From: Rhizobiaceae bacterium | GTDB taxonomy: Bacteria > Pseudomonadota > Alphaproteobacteria > Rhizobiales > Rhizobiaceae | Direction of reading: 5' to 3' | Length of the DNA: 64,000 nucleotides | Assembly (NCBI GenBank): GCA_014238155.1 | Contig: JABABQ010000068.1 | Span: 1 to 64,000, forward strand | Part shown: one piece after another, positions 53,818 through 63,263 of the stretch | How positions within the stretch are numbered: the stretch's first letter is position 1 | How the letters are laid out: each line of letters opens with the position of its first letter | Notes under the pieces: generated by a model | What the model was told of the DNA's origin: nothing | Databases searched by the model: none | Seen by the model: only the letters and a program-made list of their open reading frames with translations | Program-made: the position numbers and the translations under genes

Positions 53818-55341
53818 TCACGTCAATCCGAATGCTCCAAATCCCTGTACCAAATCATCCAGACCAAGTGGTCGGGTCAGAGGTGGCGCCGATCTGGCAA
53901 CGCAGTCTTCTCTTTCGCACAGACGACAGGAAGGGCCAATTGGAACCGGACCATGTATTTGAGGATCTGGAAGCAATTGTGCATGGATAATGCCGCGTGC
54001 ATGCATATCTGTATTGTCGATCACCAGCGCACCGCGCTTTGGTTTTTCCTGAGCCCTGGCATGTAACAATGCTGCAGCGTGATGATCTTCAATACCCAGC
54101 AGAATGGCCGTTCTTCTGGGTCGTTCTCCGGGCCCGACGGACGGTCCTTCAACAGTGCAGGAAAGGCTTACATAGACGTCTCCCTGAGGATTCATCACCC
54201 GTTCGGCGAGCACTTCATCTGGCGAAGCAAAAGCCGAGTGTATCGCCAATTTTGGACAATTTCCACCAAAGTGCGAAACCGGAAACCCTTTTGACCCCAA
54301 CCGTCGAATTACATGACCGGCCTGGTCAACTTCCATCATAAAAAATGGCAGGCCAGCTCGTTTGTCGCCACTCTTGTCCTGCAGCGAAACCAATCGCTGG
54401 GCCACCTGGCCAAAACTGACCTCGAAGCGGGTCGCCAGCGCCATCATGTCATATTGCAGGCGCTCGGCGATGCGTTGAAATCTGTCATAGGGCATCAGCA
54501 CCGCCAGCGCCGTGTAGCGGGCAAGTTCAAAACGCGCCAGCCGAATTGCTTCATCTCCCTTGATTTTGAGCAATTCGACTTCCTCATCCAACAAAGCCGA
54601 TTCTCTCAACATAACCAGTTCCTGAGCCAGCAATTCGGCGCGTTGGGCGCGTGGCAATCGTTCTGACAGGAACAAACGGTGCGAATGACGATCAAAGCGC
54701 TTGCGCCAAACCGGCATGGTTTCTACTGGCAATATCTGGACCGCTATGCCGTGATCTGTGCGCAATAAATTATAAAGCGCAGCCAGCGTGCCGGTGTATT
54801 CGCCTAGCGAGTCTTTGATCCGGAGCGCCGCCCGTTCCAGTGCAGGAAAGCACCAGGGAATCGTTTCAAACTGTCTGCGCACGATATCGACCGGCAATTG
54901 TTTGCTGCTGGCCTCAAAAGTCCCCCCCGCATGTCCCGCCTGCCCCATCAATTGCGACAGGTCACTTAACCTGTCCTGTTGTTCGCGATAGGCCCGATAA
55001 AGTTTGACAATCCCGATAGCCGCGTTGGGCGCCCCATCGGAAATTTCCAGCAATTCGGTGTCTCCCGGCAGTTCTCCCGACAACAGCGGGTCGGAAAACA
55101 CTTCCTTTAGAGCAGCCACCGACCCCGCCTCACCCGTTGGCTGCAATTCGTCGACATCAATCTTGAACGTCGACACCAGCTTCATGACCAATTGCGCCGT
55201 CAAAGGCCGTTGGTTGCGCTCGATCAGGTTCAGATAACTCGGCGATATGCCCAGTTCCGCTGCCATCGACGTCTGGGTCAGCTCCAGGCGATTGCGAATT
55301 CTGCGTACCCGTGGACCAACAAATATCTTGGTATCTGCCAT
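53818..55341 (-). CDS. ScfR/RamB-like XRE-family regulator of short-chain acid metabolism
   Basis: A 507-residue regulator. The N-terminal HTH covers residues 9-65 (RRIRNRLELTQTSMAAELGI then SPSYLNLIERNQRPL). A central IrrE-like region with VQILPVETMPVWRKRFDRHS near residue 205 is followed by a C-terminal DUF2083-type domain rich in Cys (CRLCEREDCVARSAPPLTRP near 474). This is the architecture of RamB/ScfR regulators, which respond to acetate/propionate status and control aceA. It is divergent from the aceA gene pair, its likely target. Confidence 0.88.
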   Translation of the reverse strand: MADTKIFVGPRVRRIRNRLELTQTSMAAELGISPSYLNLIERNQRPLTAQLVMKLVSTFKIDVDELQPTGEAGSVAALKEVFSDPLLSGELPGDTELLEISDGAPNAAIGIVKLYRAYREQQDRLSDLSQLMGQAGHAGGTFEASSKQLPVDIVRRQFETIPWCFPALERAALRIKDSLGEYTGTLAALYNLLRTDHGIAVQILPVETMPVWRKRFDRHSHRLFLSERLPRAQRAELLAQELVMLRESALLDEEVELLKIKGDEAIRLARFELARYTALAVLMPYDRFQRIAERLQYDMMALATRFEVSFGQVAQRLVSLQDKSGDKRAGLPFFMMEVDQAGHVIRRLGSKGFPVSHFGGNCPKLAIHSAFASPDEVLAERVMNPQGDVYVSLSCTVEGPSVGPGERPRRTAILLGIEDHHAAALLHARAQEKPKRGALVIDNTDMHARGIIHAQLLPDPQIHGPVPIGPSCRLCEREDCVARSAPPLTRPLGLDDLVQGFGAFGLT

Positions 55342-55606
55342 AAATTTACAACTTTCGTCGCGGTTTTTGGAAAATTCTATGACATTTGTGACAAAATTAC
55401 AAATCACGTTGGTCAAATTTCCAACAATCGCACCCGAAATACGGCAAAATGGACAGAATTATTCTGATTTTGGCCAGCATTCGGGTCATACAACAATCAC
55501 AGGCCTAAATGATCGCATGATTTACAAACTTAACACCAGCGAGAATTTAGCTCTAAATGACTGCCGGCGCCAAATGTCGGAAACCCATCAATGAAGGAGA
55601 AATGCC
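55342..55606. promoter_or_regulatory. Divergent scfR-aceA control region
   Basis: 265 bp. A candidate operator, ATTTGT-N9-ACAAAT (55384-55404), lies about 45 bp before the regulator's start and could serve both directions. The rest is AT-rich with no gene. Confidence 0.45.
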
Positions 55607-55861
55607 ATGACTGACACCGTTACGCCAATCAAAAAGGCCAAACAGCGCGCTGCTGAAATGTCCACCGAACGCAAGTCGGTTGTGGACGCCGACCAACAGT
55701 CTGCCATTCGCCAATTGGCCAATGATCTGCACCGGTTGAACCATGCGGTCATGAAGGCAGTCGATGCCGGTGTCAGTGTCGAACTGGTTCGCTCCGCCCG
55801 CCACCACGGCGGTCAGGGCAATTGGGGAGACATGATGGTTCCGGTCATTGTCAAGGGCTGA
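55607..55861 (+). CDS. Small protein preceding aceA
   Basis: An 84-residue hydrophilic, mostly helical protein with a strong AAGGAGA site before ATG 55607. The core AIRQLANDLHRLNHAVMKAV then DAGVSVELVRSARHHGGQGN looks conserved-type rather than random. It is followed 76 bp later by aceA and is probably co-transcribed. No function known; a role near isocitrate lyase is inference from position only. Confidence 0.7.
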   Translation: MTDTVTPIKKAKQRAAEMSTERKSVVDADQQSAIRQLANDLHRLNHAVMKAVDAGVSVELVRSARHHGGQGNWGDMMVPVIVKG

Positions 55862-55937
55862 ATCTACCCAACAATAATATTCGACGACGACCAGTCGCCA
55901 ATCGGCGGCTGGTCAGCAACGCAAAAAGGAAGACCCA

Positions 55938-57530
55938 ATGTCTTACACGCAAACCATCGCTGAAGCTGCCTCAACGGTTTCTCAAAACGGCCCCTCCTGG
56001 AATGCGATCAGCCCAGAATATGTGGCGCGCATGCGTTTACAGAACCGCTTCAAAACCGGTCTGGAGATCGCAAAATACACTGCCGGTGTGATGCGCAAAG
56101 ACATGGCCAACTATGACGCCGACCCGGGGAAATACACCCAGTCGCTGGGATGTTGGCACGGATTTATCGGTCAACAGAAGATGATTTCTGTAAAGAAACA
56201 CTTTCAAACGACCGACCGAACCTATCTCTATCTTTCAGGCTGGATGGTTGCGGCTCTGCGTTCTGAGTTTGGCCCGCTGCCAGACCAATCCATGCATGAG
56301 AAGACAACCGTGCCCGAGTTGATCGAAGAATTGTACACGTTCCTACGCCAGGCAGATGCCCGCGAAATGGGCATATTGTTCCAGCAGATTGACGCTGCCC
56401 GGGAAACTGGCGACGAGATGGCCGCGATGCGCATCCAGAAGGATGTCGACAATTACCAAACACATGTTGTCCCGATCATCGCAGACATAGATGCCGGTTT
56501 CGGTAATGCTGAAGCAACCTATCTGCTGGCCAAGAAGCTGATCGAAGCGGGGGCCTGCTGCCTGCAGATCGAAAATCAAGTGTCAGATGAAAAACAATGT
56601 GGTCATCAGGACGGCAAGGTAACGGTGCCGCATGAAGACTTCCTCGCCAAAATCCGCGCCATCCGCTACGCATTTCTCGAACTCGGCGTCGATGACGGCA
56701 TCATTGTCACCCGCACCGACTCGCTTGGTGCCGGTTTGACCAAGCAGATTGCTGTCAGCAAACAACCAGGCGATCTCGGCGACCAGTACAACTCATTTCT
56801 CGACTGTGAAGAAATCTCGATGGATCAAATGTCCAGTGGCGATGTTGTACTGAAACGTGATGGCAAGCTAATGCGACCGAAACGTCTTCCTTCCAATCTT
56901 TTCCAGTTCCGCGAAGGAACCGGGCAAGATCGGGTTGTGCTCGACTGCATCACATCACTGCAACATGGAGCCGATCTTCTATGGATTGAGACCGAGCGCC
57001 CAAATGTTGAACAGGTCGCAGTTATGGTTGATCGCATCAAAGAAACATGTCCCAACGCAAAGCTCGTCTACAACAATTCACCGTCCTTCAACTGGACATT
57101 GAACTTCCGCCAGCAGGTCTTTGATGAATGGAGTGAAGCGGGTCGTGACACGTCAAGCTACGACCGTGCCAAGTTGATGAGCGTTGATTATGACGAGAGC
57201 GAACTGGCTGTGGAGGCCGATGAAAAAATTCGCACTTTCCAGGCTGATGCTGCCAGACGCGCTGGTGTTTTCCATCATCTGATCACATTGCCCACCTATC
57301 ACACCGCTGCATTGTCGACCGACAATCTTGCCAAAGAGTATTTCGGTGATGCGGGTATGTTGGGCTATGTCAAAGCGGTCCAGCGCGAAGAAATTCGCCA
57401 GGGCATCGCCTGCGTCAAACACCAGAATATGGCTGGTTCAGATATGGGAGACGACCACAAAGGTTATTTTGCTGGTGCAGCTGCTCTAAAAGCGTCCGGC
57501 AAGGATAACACCATGAATCAGTTTGGCTAA
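55938..57530 (+). CDS. aceA: Isocitrate lyase, long form
   Basis: A 530-residue glyoxylate-shunt enzyme splitting isocitrate into glyoxylate and succinate. The catalytic loop reads SDEKQCGHQDGKVTVPHEDF (about residues 215-234). The KQCGH form and the length near 530 correspond to the Pseudomonas-like long class, not the ~430-residue KKCGH class. Other sites: ADIDAGFGNAEATYLLAKKL near 182 and NNSPSFNWTLNF near 379. AAAGGAAGA precedes ATG 55938. A strong terminator follows. Confidence 0.94.
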   Translation: MSYTQTIAEAASTVSQNGPSWNAISPEYVARMRLQNRFKTGLEIAKYTAGVMRKDMANYDADPGKYTQSLGCWHGFIGQQKMISVKKHFQTTDRTYLYLSGWMVAALRSEFGPLPDQSMHEKTTVPELIEELYTFLRQADAREMGILFQQIDAARETGDEMAAMRIQKDVDNYQTHVVPIIADIDAGFGNAEATYLLAKKLIEAGACCLQIENQVSDEKQCGHQDGKVTVPHEDFLAKIRAIRYAFLELGVDDGIIVTRTDSLGAGLTKQIAVSKQPGDLGDQYNSFLDCEEISMDQMSSGDVVLKRDGKLMRPKRLPSNLFQFREGTGQDRVVLDCITSLQHGADLLWIETERPNVEQVAVMVDRIKETCPNAKLVYNNSPSFNWTLNFRQQVFDEWSEAGRDTSSYDRAKLMSVDYDESELAVEADEKIRTFQADAARRAGVFHHLITLPTYHTAALSTDNLAKEYFGDAGMLGYVKAVQREEIRQGIACVKHQNMAGSDMGDDHKGYFAGAAALKASGKDNTMNQFG

Positions 57531-57542
57531 TTCCGAAACGCC

Positions 57543-57571
57543 AGGCCACCGTGATATTCACGGTGGCCTTT
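57543..57571 (+). terminator. Rho-independent terminator of aceA
   Basis: AGGCCACCGTG and CACGGTGGCCT form eleven perfect pairs around ATATT, followed by TTT. Confidence 0.85.
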
Positions 57572-57586
57572 AGAGCCATTCAACGA
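57571..57586. repeat. Dispersed palindromic repeat, degenerate copy
   Basis: TAGAGCCATTCAACG directly after the aceA terminator. Only the left half matches the consensus. Confidence 0.4.
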
Positions 57587-57609
57587 TCCGCAATCTAATT
57601 AAAATTGCA

Positions 57610-58314
57610 CTATGGCCGCGGAGGTTTGTTCAGCCCGATCTGACTTGCCGGGCGTTGCTCACAGCGTTTCAGCCACGCCAATATGTTCGGCAAAGAGTCG
57701 AGTTCCAGCGCCTCCCCGGCATCATAAAAATCGCGGGCTCCTCGAATCCATGGGAAAATAGCGATATCGGCAATTGTATATTCGTCCCCCATAATCCACT
57801 GACGATCAGCCAGCCGCTGCTCGACAACGTTCAACAACCGTTTGGCTTCAACGCGGTAACGTTCGCGCGGTCGAGGGTCTTCTATATCCTTGCCGGCAAA
57901 TTTTGAAAAATACCCATATTGACCCAACATCGGTCCGATGCCCCCCATTTGAAACATCACCCACTGGATCGTTTCATATTTCAGGGCGGCATCCTGGGGC
58001 AGCAAACCCCCATATTTTTCAGCCAGGTAAATCAAAATTGCACCCGATTCCCAAAGTCCCATCGCTTCACCATTGGGGCCATCGGGATCGATAATTGCCG
58101 GGATCTTGTTGTTTGGGTTCAGCGACAGAAACGCTGGTGTTTCAGTCTCATTGAGCATCACCAGATGGGCTTCATATGGAACACCGAGCTCTTCAAGAGC
58201 AATCGACACTTTTACGCCGTTGGGGGTCGGAAACGAATAAAGCTGAAGCAGTTCAGGAGTTTCCGGCATCCAGCGTTTGCTGATCGGAAAGTCTGCGAGA
58301 GTTTTTTGTGACAT
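57610..58314 (-). CDS. Glutathione S-transferase, Nu-class (YghU/YfcG-like)
   Basis: A 234-residue GST. The thioredoxin-fold half starts LLQLYSFPTPNGVKVSIALE (about residues 22-41), where TPNGVKV is the Nu-class glutathione-binding signature. NPNNKIPAIIDPD near 66 and the helical C-terminal half (GDEYTIADIAIFPWIRG) follow. Known relatives are disulfide-bond oxidoreductases. ATG 58314 is chosen; ATG 58332 is also possible. Confidence 0.88.
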   Translation of the reverse strand: MSQKTLADFPISKRWMPETPELLQLYSFPTPNGVKVSIALEELGVPYEAHLVMLNETETPAFLSLNPNNKIPAIIDPDGPNGEAMGLWESGAILIYLAEKYGGLLPQDAALKYETIQWVMFQMGGIGPMLGQYGYFSKFAGKDIEDPRPRERYRVEAKRLLNVVEQRLADRQWIMGDEYTIADIAIFPWIRGARDFYDAGEALELDSLPNILAWLKRCEQRPASQIGLNKPPRP

Positions 58315-58401
58315 GAATAGCGCCTGGTTCATCGTAATTAGACGATGAATATGGTGACTGATCCATGAATTACCAGAGGCAAGTCGCAAGTTTGTGTTTA
58401 T

Positions 58402-60429
58402 TCACCTGGCGCCGTCGCGCCATTGATTGAACACTTCATGAGCCTGTTGCTCGGTCACAACAGGGTTTGAATTGCCAAATACGTCAGCTTCTGCGCCGGG
58501 CAACCATGCATCAGGCAGTCCGCGAAAACATAGCCGCATCGGGGTACTCATACCTTCGCCAAAGGCAATGCATTCACGGTTTGCCAAAGAGGATATGAAT
58601 GAAATTGTGCTCGCCGAAGACGAAGAAATGGCGCGGCGAATAATATCCTGGTCAAAATCATTGGTCAGGCGCAGAGAGAAAACGGTTGAACACTGGGACA
58701 GAATTGTTGGATCCAGTTCGGAAGGGCGCTGAGATATGATCGCCATAAACGCCCCGTATTTACGACCTTCCTTGGCAATACGCGCAATCGCCCGTCGTGT
58801 AGGTTCAAAACCGTCCTTGTCCGCGGGCACGTATCTGTGAGCTTCCTCGCAAACCACCAGAACCTTCAGATTTCCCTTCGCAGCAATGGCCAGTTCAAAC
58901 GACACGCGGCATAATACCGATGCGACCGAATTTACCACTTCAGATGGTGTTCCAGCCAGTTGTATAATCGTCATATTGGATCCGTCACCGGGCAGACTGA
59001 ACAGGTCTCCTATGACCCGATCAGCAATATCATGAATGGTACGATGGCGGAACATGAATGCGTAACGCGCATCATTGCAATGAGCCACAATTCGCCCTTT
59101 GAGTGACTTGAGAATGGTACGCTCGTAACGGGGCTCGAGAAATCCCATTTCTTCGTCAATTTCTGAAAGCAGGTCTGCCATTCGATAGGGTGCAGCAGTG
59201 TCGGCAGTCATGATCGAAGAGGACGAATCTGTTCGCAATGTCACACGATCTTCACCGTCTCTAAACTTAATTTTGGCCTGAGGAATAAATTCACGGAGCG
59301 CATCGACTTCTTCATGAACCAGCGGTTTGCCGCGAAACAACACCTCAACATATTCATCAAGCTGAAACAGCCAAAATGGGATATCCATTGTTGTTGGTGA
59401 AACTGTGTTGGCCATTGGGAAGGCCTTGGTAAATTCATTATGAGGATCAAGAACGATCGTGCGCAGTTCAGGCACAAGTTGCTTTGAAGCATGCAACAGC
59501 AAAGACACAGAAGCGGACTTACCGGATCCGGTTGAGCCCAACACAGCAAAATGCTTCGACAACATGTCCGGAATATCCACCAGAGCCGGAATTGATGAAT
59601 CCTGTGAAAGGCTGCCCACATGCGCATTCACCGTACCTGTTGCCGCATAGATGGAAGCCAGATCGTCTGATCTGATCTGACGAACCATTGATCCTACACC
59701 AGGATAAGCACTGATGCCCTTGACGAAACTGCGGCTACCATCAGAGGACATTTGCACTTCGCCTTGCAGTTCAAGGTTAAACCGCATTTCGGCATTTTTG
59801 CCTGGTTCATAAGAGCCAACCGGCATATCAATATCGCAGATCATGCCGACAATTCGATTTTGCCCGACTTCAATCGACAACATGCGTCCAACAGCCCAGG
59901 TCAGGCCGGTTATTGTATCGACACAATTGTTATTGCCCTGCACCACGGCCATTGTGCCATTACAGGATACTACATACGCCTCGCTTGGTTCTTCCTGAAA
60001 TTTAGCACTGACGCTATCGCCCTGATCCACTGAGTCTGGTGGATAAAAGGACATTCCAATGTCGCCGGAAGCTTCCATCACCGCACCGGCTTGGGGTGCC
60101 TGTTCGGACTGGAGGTTCGCCTGAGCGGTTTGAGCGGTCTGTCCAACTGATGCTCCTCCCGGCTCCTGCAACTGAGATGTGGCAGCCACAGGTTGAGCCG
60201 CACTGGCGATTCCATCGTCGAGTTGCGCTGTTGGCTGAGAATATGGGGCTGTCGCCGGTGTCAGTCCACTGGTAGCGTGTGGAACAGACGGGGAAAATCC
60301 GCTATTGCCCGAATTTGCCAGAGGTGCGCTCCCAGCGCTTTGATCATATCCGCCGGTGGCCGACATTCCGCTTGAATTCTTTGATCCTGTTGCCAAGGAT
60401 ATTCTCCGTAACAGTGCTTCATTGTCCAT
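58402..60429 (-). CDS. HerA-like hexameric ATPase, stand-alone
   Basis: A 675-residue protein. Residues 1-130 are Gln/Ala/Ser/Pro-rich and probably disordered. Then come a beta-barrel (HAS-like) domain (about residues 145-270) and the HerA/FtsK-type motor: Walker A GSTGSGKSAS near 297 and Walker B VLVVCEEAHRYVP near 520, with SQRPSELDPTILSQC near 565. HerA motors usually pair with the nuclease NurA or with defence effectors (Sir2, DUF4297). No nuclease gene lies next to it: the neighbours are a GST and PuuA. DNA translocation is inferred from the family. Confidence 0.85.
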   Translation of the reverse strand: MDNEALLRRISLATGSKNSSGMSATGGYDQSAGSAPLANSGNSGFSPSVPHATSGLTPATAPYSQPTAQLDDGIASAAQPVAATSQLQEPGGASVGQTAQTAQANLQSEQAPQAGAVMEASGDIGMSFYPPDSVDQGDSVSAKFQEEPSEAYVVSCNGTMAVVQGNNNCVDTITGLTWAVGRMLSIEVGQNRIVGMICDIDMPVGSYEPGKNAEMRFNLELQGEVQMSSDGSRSFVKGISAYPGVGSMVRQIRSDDLASIYAATGTVNAHVGSLSQDSSIPALVDIPDMLSKHFAVLGSTGSGKSASVSLLLHASKQLVPELRTIVLDPHNEFTKAFPMANTVSPTTMDIPFWLFQLDEYVEVLFRGKPLVHEEVDALREFIPQAKIKFRDGEDRVTLRTDSSSSIMTADTAAPYRMADLLSEIDEEMGFLEPRYERTILKSLKGRIVAHCNDARYAFMFRHRTIHDIADRVIGDLFSLPGDGSNMTIIQLAGTPSEVVNSVASVLCRVSFELAIAAKGNLKVLVVCEEAHRYVPADKDGFEPTRRAIARIAKEGRKYGAFMAIISQRPSELDPTILSQCSTVFSLRLTNDFDQDIIRRAISSSSASTISFISSLANRECIAFGEGMSTPMRLCFRGLPDAWLPGAEADVFGNSNPVVTEQQAHEVFNQWRDGAR

Positions 60430-60560
60430 TGGTTCGCCCCAATCTAACCCGAGTGACCCATTGATTGCACTACCCGGTTAAGAATCCGTCATTTTCACGC
60501 AGTTTGATACTTTCTGTTGTTCTGCTAAGCAGCACATAAACAAAAAATCAAGGTAACCAG

Positions 60561-61967
60561 ATGTCAATGTCCGACCAACCCGCAAGTGCCTTGCTGCAGT
60601 ATCCGGCTGCGCGCGGAGTGGATTCGATTGAAGAAGCCCGTATTTGGCTTGCCGAACGCGGTATTGAGGATATCGAATGTATCACCCCCGATCAGGCTGG
60701 TGTGGCGCGCGGAAAAATGATGCCATCGTCGAAGTTTCTAAGCACTTCTGCCTTGGCGCTTCCCAGTTCCATATTCATGCAAACCATCTCCGGCAGCTAC
60801 CCGGAGGAAAGTGACAGTTTTCAGTATCCACCCCATGACGGCGATTTACGTCTGGTCCCGGACTTGTCAACATTGTCAGCTGTTCCGTGGGAAACTGACC
60901 CCACAGCTCAAGTCATCTGTGACATGCACGACTACCAGGGAAATCCCACCAATTATACGCCCCGGAATGTGCTGCGACGAGTCATTGAAGCCTATCATTC
61001 CAAGGGCTGGAAACCCGTGGTTGCGCCTGAAATCGAGTTTTATCTGGTTAAGACAAACGATGACCCGGACATTCCGCTGCAACCACCCATTGGCCGTTCT
61101 GGCCGGGCCATTGCAGGTGGAAACGGATATTCCATTGCCGGGGTCAACGAGTTCGACGAACTGGTTGACGACGTCTATGATTATTCTGGTGCCCAGGGTC
61201 TGGAAATTGAAACTCTGATTCACGAAGAAGGTGCAGCACAACTTGAAATCAACCTGAATCACGGGGATCCACTGGAACTCGCGGATCAGGTATTCATGTT
61301 CAAGCGCACGATCCGTGAAGCTGCATTGAAACATGGCATGTACGCGACCTTCATGGCCAAGCCGAACCAGAATCAGCCAGGCTCAGCCATGCATGTCCAT
61401 CAATCGGTTGTGGATATTAAAACGGGAAACAATATTTTCACCGATTCCAACGGAGAAGAGAGCAGCCATTTTCGCCATTTTATAGGTGGCATGCAGCACT
61501 ATCTGCCAAAAGCTCTGGTGATGATGGCGCCCTATGTGAACTCCTACCGACGGCTAACCACGAATACGTCGGCTCCGGTGAATGTCCGCTGGGGATATGA
61601 CAATCGAACCACCGGATTGCGCATACCAACTTCTGAACCGCAGGCACGGCGTGTAGAAAATCGCGTCCCCTCATCTGACGCAAATCCATATCTCGCTCTT
61701 GCGGCCTCGCTGGCCTGCGGGTTTTTGGGGCTGGAACAGCAATTGGCGTGCGAGGATTCGGTTGCACTGGCCGCAAACGAAGGCAACAACGAGCTTCCAA
61801 GGGGATTGCTCGACGGCCTTGAACTTTTTGAAGGTGAAAACAAGCTTCAGGAGATTCTGGGGCGCGATTTCATCGGAGTTTATGCGGCCATCAAGCGGGA
61901 AGAATACGAAACTTTCATGCAGGTGATCTCTCCGTGGGAACGGGAATACCTGTTGTTGAACGTGTGA
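60561..61967 (+). CDS. puuA: Gamma-glutamylputrescine synthetase (second PuuA-like)
   Basis: A 468-residue GS-fold ligase. IECITPDQAGVARGKMMPSS (about residues 38-57), PVVAPEIEFYLVK near 152, IHEEGAAQLEINLNHGDP near 220, GSAMHVHQSV near 274 and TGLRIPTSEPQARRVENRVP near 353 are intact. It is ten bases from a PuuB-like oxidase gene, the classic pair of the gamma-glutamylated putrescine pathway. Start ATG 60561 follows AAGGTAA. It is clearly diverged from the paralogue at 51377. Confidence 0.9.
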   Translation: MSMSDQPASALLQYPAARGVDSIEEARIWLAERGIEDIECITPDQAGVARGKMMPSSKFLSTSALALPSSIFMQTISGSYPEESDSFQYPPHDGDLRLVPDLSTLSAVPWETDPTAQVICDMHDYQGNPTNYTPRNVLRRVIEAYHSKGWKPVVAPEIEFYLVKTNDDPDIPLQPPIGRSGRAIAGGNGYSIAGVNEFDELVDDVYDYSGAQGLEIETLIHEEGAAQLEINLNHGDPLELADQVFMFKRTIREAALKHGMYATFMAKPNQNQPGSAMHVHQSVVDIKTGNNIFTDSNGEESSHFRHFIGGMQHYLPKALVMMAPYVNSYRRLTTNTSAPVNVRWGYDNRTTGLRIPTSEPQARRVENRVPSSDANPYLALAASLACGFLGLEQQLACEDSVALAANEGNNELPRGLLDGLELFEGENKLQEILGRDFIGVYAAIKREEYETFMQVISPWEREYLLLNV

Positions 61968-61976
61968 GACCTGATC

Positions 61977-63263
61977 ATGAGCCTCTATCAATCTCCAATC
62001 TCACCTGGTCGTTCGTGGTATGAAGACAGTTGTGGCCACCGACCTCGATATCATCAGCTTGAAGGCGACATTGATACTGACGTTGCCATTGTTGGTGGTG
62101 GATTTTGCGGGCTGAGCGCGGCTCTGCATCTCAGCCAGTCGGGCACAAAAGTTGCGCTGATCGATGCTCACCGATTTGGCGATGGAGCTTCCGGTCGCAA
62201 TGGTGGTCAGATGGGCTCCGGTCAACGCGGCGACCTGATCGACCTGGAAAAAGAGCTTGGCTTTGAAAGGTCAAAAGCTCTCTGGGACATGGCCGAAGAC
62301 GCCAAGCGCTCATTGCTCGACACTGCCGCGCAACATGGATTTGAGGCCGACTACCAGGAAGGTCAGCTCACACCGATGCACAGGCAAAGGTATGAAAGGA
62401 AAGCCCGTCACGAAGTCGATACTCTCACCACGCGCTATCAATATCCTCAAATCGAATATCTCGACCGCGGCCAGATGGCTTCTGCTCTTGGCAGCGATGC
62501 CTATCATGGCGGAACGGTGGATTCAGGCACCGGCCACATTCACCCCATGAAATACGTCATTGGGCTGGCACAGGCTGCCAGCACATGCGGTGCGGAACTT
62601 TTCGAAAACTCTGCCGCGACCTCCGTAAACAGTAACGGCCGATTTCAGGTAAAAACCGAAAACGGAACCATCACAGCCGACAGGGTATTGCTTGCGCTCA
62701 ATGGTTATCACAATGACTTTCGCCCGGAACTGGCTTCACATGTTCTGCCAATCCAAAGTTTTATCGGAGCAACCACGCCTCTGGATAACAACTCCTCGGT
62801 ATTGCCCGGACGGCAGGCAGTTGACGACAGCCGTTTTGTTGTTCGCTATTTCCGTAAATCGAAAGATGGGCGCCTGCTTTTTGGAGGGAGGGAAGCCTAT
62901 GGCAAGACCGGCCCCGGCGATATTGAGCGCGCCATTCGTCGCCAGATCACCGAAATTTACCCCGACCTCGCCAATGTCGAGATCAGCCATGCTTGGGGTG
63001 GAAATGTCGCAATCACCATGCCGCGCCTGCCTTACATTCGAGAGCTGGAACCGGGCTTGTGGTCAGCTGGTGGATTTTCCGGACATGGAGTGATGATGTC
63101 AAACTATACGGGCCGGCTGATTGCAGAACATTTCATGGGTCGAAATGACCACATTAAACATCTGAAAGAATTGAATATTCCAGGGTTTCCAGGGGGAGCA
63201 CTATTCCGCAATCCGTTGAAGATCTTGGCCCTGACCTGGTTTGCAATGATGGATCGAATCTAA
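61977..63263 (+). CDS. puuB: Gamma-glutamylputrescine oxidase-like FAD oxidoreductase
   Basis: A 428-residue DAO-family flavoprotein. The dinucleotide fold VAIVGGGFCGLSAALHLSQS lies at about residues 36-55, FGDGASGRNGGQMGSGQRGD near 67, and the C-terminal FAD contact LWSAGGFSGHGVMMSNYTGR near 361. This pattern fits PuuB and related amine oxidases. With the adjacent puuA it should oxidise gamma-glutamylputrescine to the aldehyde. puuC and puuD are not in this window. Confidence 0.88.
   Translation: MSLYQSPISPGRSWYEDSCGHRPRYHQLEGDIDTDVAIVGGGFCGLSAALHLSQSGTKVALIDAHRFGDGASGRNGGQMGSGQRGDLIDLEKELGFERSKALWDMAEDAKRSLLDTAAQHGFEADYQEGQLTPMHRQRYERKARHEVDTLTTRYQYPQIEYLDRGQMASALGSDAYHGGTVDSGTGHIHPMKYVIGLAQAASTCGAELFENSAATSVNSNGRFQVKTENGTITADRVLLALNGYHNDFRPELASHVLPIQSFIGATTPLDNNSSVLPGRQAVDDSRFVVRYFRKSKDGRLLFGGREAYGKTGPGDIERAIRRQITEIYPDLANVEISHAWGGNVAITMPRLPYIRELEPGLWSAGGFSGHGVMMSNYTGRLIAEHFMGRNDHIKHLKELNIPGFPGGALFRNPLKILALTWFAMMDRI

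Noticed and set aside
58402-60429. HerA gene as part of an antiphage island
   Set aside because: No effector (Sir2, DUF4297, nuclease), integrase or mobile genes adjoin; the neighbours are metabolic genes.
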